Origin: Nitrospirota bacterium
Lineage (GTDB): Bacteria; Nitrospirota; Thermodesulfovibrionia; UBA6902
Assembly: GCA_016234115.1 (NCBI GenBank)
Contig: JACRHD010000012.1
Location: 1-64,000 of the forward strand
Direction: 5' to 3'
DNA length: 64,000 nucleotides
Below the pieces are notes generated by a model. The model was not told the origin of the DNA. It made no database searches and saw only the letters and a program-made list of their open reading frames with translations. Shown here one piece after another: positions 60,853 to 64,000 of this stretch. The translations under genes were made by a program, and so were the position numbers. Numbering within the stretch: the stretch's first letter is position 1; each line of letters opens with the position of its first letter.

Positions 60853-62517
60853 ATGTACAAAGAATATTTCGGCCTCGAGGAAATGCCGTTCTCCATAGCG
60901 CCTGATCCCCGCTATCTATATATGAGCGAGCAGCACAGGGAGGCTCTGGCACACCTTTTGTATGGATTTAACAGCGATGGCGGTTTTGTCCTTCTTACCG
61001 GAGAAATCGGCACAGGGAAGACCACTGTCTGCCGTTGCCTGCTTGAGCGGATACCTGAAAACTCCGCAATCGCGTTCATCATTAATCCAAAATTGACTGT
61101 CGAAGAATTATTGGCGACAATATGTGACGAATTCGGAGTCCATTACCCGGAAGGCAATAAGAGTATAAAGATTTTCATTGATCTCATCAATAGTTATCTG
61201 TTCGAAGCTCATGCAAAAGGTCAGAAAGCGATCCTGATAATCGACGAGGCGCAGAACCTCAGCGCCGATGTCCTGGAACAATTACGCCTGCTGACCAATC
61301 TCGAAACAAACCAGGTAAAGCTCCTTCAGATTATTCTCCTCGGTCAGCCCGAGTTGAGGGACAAGGTGTCCCGGCCGGAATTAAGCCAGTTGTCGCAGCG
61401 CATCATCGCGCGCTTTCACCTGGGACCTCTGTCACGGAAGGACATGGCGTCCTATGTCAGACACCGCCTGACCGTCGCGGGGGTAAAAGAGCAGTTGTTT
61501 TCAGATTCGGCTGTGAACAGATTGTACGGATTAAGCGGCGGCGTTCCCAGACTTATCAATGTCCTGTGTGACCGGGCCCTTCTTGGGGCCTTTGCCCATG
61601 GGAAAAACCGGGTGACATCTTCCGTATTGAAGAGGGCCTCACGCGAGGTGTCCGGAAAGCCCGGCATGGCCTTTTACCTGAAGAAAGGCTATTTATGGAC
61701 TGCCGTTTTCGCTATTGTCGCGGTCCTTGGGGTGGTCTTCGCGGCGGCTTATTATAGCAGAAAGCAGTCAGCCGAAATAGTAAGCCCTCCCGCTGCCGGC
61801 CTCAGGCAGGAGACGGCCCCAAATATTTCTCCCTCCGTGACGCGGGATGAAAAAGACGTCTCCGCGTCCGGACCCGTCCCGGAGAATGCGCTCCGGCCGG
61901 GGCGCCTGACGTCTGAGCAGAGCAAGATCACGGCCTTTCAGTCGCTGTTCAGGGAATGGGACTTGAAATATGATCCGCAGAAATTTACCAGCGCGTGCGA
62001 TTATGCTCAGACCCAGGGGCTGCGCTGCTATTATCAGCGAGGTAATTTAAGAAGCCTTATCATCCTGAACCATCCCGCGGTATTGAGATTGATCGACGGT
62101 AAGGGACTGGAATTTTATGTTACATTGACGGACATCAAAGGCGACAATGCCGGGGTCGTTATAGGAGACACTTCCGCATCAGTCCCGCTGAAAGATATAG
62201 AGGCGCTCTGGTTAGGCGATTACATCCTTGTCTGGCGTTCTCCCAGCGAGTATCAGGGTGAGATCAAGCCGGGCGCGAAAAGCGCGCTTGCGCCGTGGCT
62301 TGACAGGCAATTGTCCCTTATTCAAAACGTTCCTTACCGGGGCGGCGACAATATGTCGTATGATGAGGAGCTCGCCGAAAGGGTGAGGGAATTTCAGGCG
62401 TCATCGGGTTTTATACCGGACGGCATAGTAGGGCCTCAAACAATAATACGCCTTAACGCTTCGGACGGCAGTAATGCTCCGCGGCTTGCAAAAGAAGAGA
62501 CGAAGAGGAAAGAATAG
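60853..62517 (+). CDS. ExeA/GspA-type AAA ATPase with peptidoglycan-binding domain
   Basis: 554 residues. MYKEYFGLEEMPFSIAPDP start, Walker A GEIGTGKTT, Walker B ILIIDEAQNL, then a membrane segment (about 276-298), a periplasmic linker and a C-terminal peptidoglycan-binding repeat (LAERVREFQASSGFIPDGIV, 20 residues). GspA/ExeA works with GspB to insert the type II secretion pore through the wall. Followed by gspB after 2 nt. Confidence 0.9.
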   Translation: MYKEYFGLEEMPFSIAPDPRYLYMSEQHREALAHLLYGFNSDGGFVLLTGEIGTGKTTVCRCLLERIPENSAIAFIINPKLTVEELLATICDEFGVHYPEGNKSIKIFIDLINSYLFEAHAKGQKAILIIDEAQNLSADVLEQLRLLTNLETNQVKLLQIILLGQPELRDKVSRPELSQLSQRIIARFHLGPLSRKDMASYVRHRLTVAGVKEQLFSDSAVNRLYGLSGGVPRLINVLCDRALLGAFAHGKNRVTSSVLKRASREVSGKPGMAFYLKKGYLWTAVFAIVAVLGVVFAAAYYSRKQSAEIVSPPAAGLRQETAPNISPSVTRDEKDVSASGPVPENALRPGRLTSEQSKITAFQSLFREWDLKYDPQKFTSACDYAQTQGLRCYYQRGNLRSLIILNHPAVLRLIDGKGLEFYVTLTDIKGDNAGVVIGDTSASVPLKDIEALWLGDYILVWRSPSEYQGEIKPGAKSALAPWLDRQLSLIQNVPYRGGDNMSYDEELAERVREFQASSGFIPDGIVGPQTIIRLNASDGSNAPRLAKEETKRKE

Positions 62518-62519
62518 AT

Positions 62520-63197
62520 ATGTCATTCATACTTGATGCGCTAAAAAAACTGGAGCAGAAACGGCAGCGCGGCGCCGTGCCCGACCTGATGACGGTCCAT
62601 ATGCCGGAATCTCAAAAGCCCCAAAAACGGCCGCTATGGCCTTACCTCGTTTTGGTAGCGCTGATACTGAATGCCGGGATATTAACGGCATGGCTCCGTC
62701 CCTGGGGGACAGAGAAAAAAAATACACCCGTAGAATTTGTCGGCGAACAACGGACCGGGCAGGACACGAAATCCGGTGGACAAGCAGAAAAGACTTTCTC
62801 CGACAACCATAAAGCAGCCGTAAAAGGACCTGTTTCAAAATCAAATTCCACTGAGAAAAACAGGGAGCCCCGGATTCAAAAGCCCGGGCGCTCAGATCCC
62901 TTGCCATCCCCTGCCCCAGCGTCTGATCCCGGTCCTTCCGATACGGCAAAACCGGCGGCGCAGGAGGACATTCCGGAATTAAGTCAGTTGCCCCAGGCAG
63001 TTCAGGCCGAGGTATCTCCCTTGGCTGTTCTGGGACATATTTATTCCGACAGTTCCGTAACGCGAATGGTCAACATTAACGGCGACATCCTGCGGGAAGG
63101 CGACACTGCTTCCAAGAACATCAAGGTTGAAGAGATCACTGAAAACGGAGTAATTTTTAATTATAACGGACTTCTCTTCCGGGTAAGGGCGTTTTGA
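62520..63197 (+). CDS. gspB: GspB-type type II secretion assembly protein
   Basis: 225 residues. MSFILDALKKLEQKRQRG start, one membrane segment (PYLVLVALILNAGILTAWL), Pro/Ser-rich linker and a C-terminal T2SSB domain (PLAVLGHIYSDSSVTRMVNI and GVIFNYNGLLFRV). Partner of the ExeA-like protein. Type II secretion could export the cytochromes or giant protein (inference). Confidence 0.9.
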   Translation: MSFILDALKKLEQKRQRGAVPDLMTVHMPESQKPQKRPLWPYLVLVALILNAGILTAWLRPWGTEKKNTPVEFVGEQRTGQDTKSGGQAEKTFSDNHKAAVKGPVSKSNSTEKNREPRIQKPGRSDPLPSPAPASDPGPSDTAKPAAQEDIPELSQLPQAVQAEVSPLAVLGHIYSDSSVTRMVNINGDILREGDTASKNIKVEEITENGVIFNYNGLLFRVRAF

Positions 63198-63228
63198 CCC
63201 GGCCCGACCCCTGTATCGTCTGCATCGC

Positions 63229-63264
63229 AAAAAAAACGGGAAGGCAGTTCCTGACCGCCTTCCC
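63229..63264 (-). terminator. Terminator of the triheme cytochrome gene
   Basis: On the minus strand GGGAAGGC...GCCTTCCC is followed by GTTTTTTTT, about 22 nt after the stop at 63286. It also lies at the end of gspB and may serve both directions. Confidence 0.85.
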
Positions 63265-63285
63265 TCTTCACTACTTATTCCCAGA

Positions 63286-63603
63286 TTATTTCTTGTGACA
63301 CTTTCCGCAATTTGCTTCGTCGCTCGTCTTGAACGCCTTTGTGCCGTCATGACATGCGCCGCAGTTCTTGCCTGTGTTCATATCGGCCATTGTCATCTTG
63401 GTCGTTCCTTTTTTCATCTGGAACAGTTTCGGATGGCAATCGTTGCATTTATTCCCTTTGTCCGCATGGGCCTTGCCGTCGAATACGACCTTTCCATGAC
63501 CTCCTCCTTCAAATTCAACTGTCTTCCCGGAGGGAACAGCCATAGCGCCGCCGACAAAGGCAACTGCTACGAGCATTGCTAACACTATTGTAAATATCTT
63601 CAT
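63286..63603 (-). CDS. Small triheme c7-type cytochrome
   Basis: About 105 residues. ATG 63603 has AAAGGAGGTG 7 nt upstream; an in-frame ATG at 63621 would overlap that site. Signal peptide ends near GGAMA. Three CXXCH motifs: CNDCH, CGACH, CGKCH, with HGKVVFDGKAHADKGNKC in the c(7)-type triheme pattern. Likely a periplasmic electron shuttle such as PpcA-type proteins. Own consensus promoter and terminator. Confidence 0.92.
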   Translation of the reverse strand: MKIFTIVLAMLVAVAFVGGAMAVPSGKTVEFEGGGHGKVVFDGKAHADKGNKCNDCHPKLFQMKKGTTKMTMADMNTGKNCGACHDGTKAFKTSDEANCGKCHKK

Positions 63604-63683
63604 TAATTCACCTCCTTTCATATTTAAGATTGAAACAATTAAAGAGGATTCTTACTGTCCCTCTTTATTGGTATGAGAATAAC

Positions 63684-63712
63684 TATATAACAACGATACC
63701 ATATTGTGTCAA
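63684..63712 (-). promoter_or_regulatory. Sigma-70 promoter of the triheme cytochrome
   Basis: The minus strand reads TTGACA (63712-63707), 17 nt, TATATA (63689-63684). Leader of about 75 nt. Unlike the cytochromes on the left, this one looks constitutive. Confidence 0.85.
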
Positions 63713-63847
63713 TAGCTTATGAATTTTTTATGAATTTATTAATGAAGAAGAGGCGGCGGCCCTGGCGGTCAGGTTAATGGTTCCCGTCATCAGGGACCAT
63801 AGAGGACTTCCACATCCAAGCATGTGCGCCCTGACGGGCGCACCAAA

Positions 63848-63884
63848 AAAAGTCTCCCCGGCCCATAAAGCCGGGGAGACTTTT
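63848..63884 (-). terminator. Rho-independent terminator after the partial gene at the right edge
   Basis: AAAAGTCTCCCCGGC pairs with GCCGGGGAGACTTTT; T runs on both strands. It lies 13 nt after the stop of the partial minus-strand gene. Confidence 0.9.
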
Positions 63885-63897
63885 CCGTCGTACTCCC

Positions 63898-64000
63898 TTA
63901 TCCACCGACAAATCCACCTGCAGGCTGTTCACTCTCTTTCAACGTTTCCGTTGAAACAGACACTCTGGTCTCGAAATCCTTCACATATCTGCCCCAGTCG
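63898..64000 (-). CDS. C-terminal end of an unidentified protein
   Basis: About 33 residues in the open frame, ending TLKESEQPAGGFVGG and TAA (63900-63898); the earlier part reads WGRYVKDFETRVSV. A terminator follows directly, which supports a real gene. Too short to assign. Confidence 0.6.
   Translation of the reverse strand, partial: DWGRYVKDFETRVSVSTETLKESEQPAGGFVGG

Overview
The window comes from a Gram-negative, probably anaerobic and respiring bacterium. It has lipoproteins, an outer-membrane barrel, type II secretion genes, sigma-54 activators and many c-type cytochromes. The style (CX4CH Geobacter-type cytochrome domains, NHL propellers linked to cytochromes, CFI-box surface protein, c-di-GMP signalling) fits Nitrospirota or Desulfobacterota. 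That assignment is inference, because no rRNA is present. I count 74 haem-attachment motifs in ten cytochrome genes plus one histidine kinase.

Left part (1-27,540): extracellular electron-transfer region. Operon A (minus, 9,594 to beyond position 1) has a sigma-54 promoter at 9,664-9,679. It encodes a giant repeat protein (NHL propeller, 18 beta-sandwich repeats, FG-GAP-like end) and two multihaem cytochromes, the last running off the window. Operon B (minus, 21,087 to 10,181) encodes a PpiC foldase, an outer-membrane barrel, two NHL lipoproteins, five cytochromes (4, 8, 7, 4 and 15 haems) and two HAMP membrane proteins without output domains. Next come a sigma-54-driven 4-haem cytochrome (minus) and a divergent sigma-54-driven 6-haem c7-type protein. 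They are followed by a two-component pair: a histidine kinase with a CXXCH haem motif in its sensor domain and an NtrC-type activator. A REC-PilZ protein has the fourth sigma-54 site. The simplest reading is a haem-sensing kinase and sigma-54 activator controlling cytochrome expression.

Middle part (28,000-37,835): a lower-GC integration hot spot at a tRNA-Val(GAC) gene. An intact 7.1-kb element (30,707-37,805) lies between 45-bp direct repeats of the tRNA 3' end. It carries a HigBA-like toxin-antitoxin pair, a primase/DUF3987 gene, small HTH genes and a tyrosine integrase next to the tRNA. To its left are decayed remains of an earlier element: an integrase C-terminal fragment, a VapC fragment, a type IIG restriction enzyme tail and a BRO-family gene.

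Right part (38,000-64,000): mostly chromosomal backbone. It holds a cold-shock protein, an NtrC-type regulator, a CheY-CheC-diguanylate cyclase operon, rlmN, an iron-sulfur flavoprotein gene, a REC-GGDEF-HD-GYP protein, ribF, the N-degron set clpS-clpA-aat, a 2-oxoacid:ferredoxin oxidoreductase beta subunit, a NarL-type regulator, a CFI-box surface protein, corA, a PstS-like protein coupled to an HD-GYP sensor, type II secretion gspA/exeA and gspB, and a small triheme c7 cytochrome. Intergenic spaces carry palindromic and heptamer repeat families. No CRISPR array or rRNA gene was seen.
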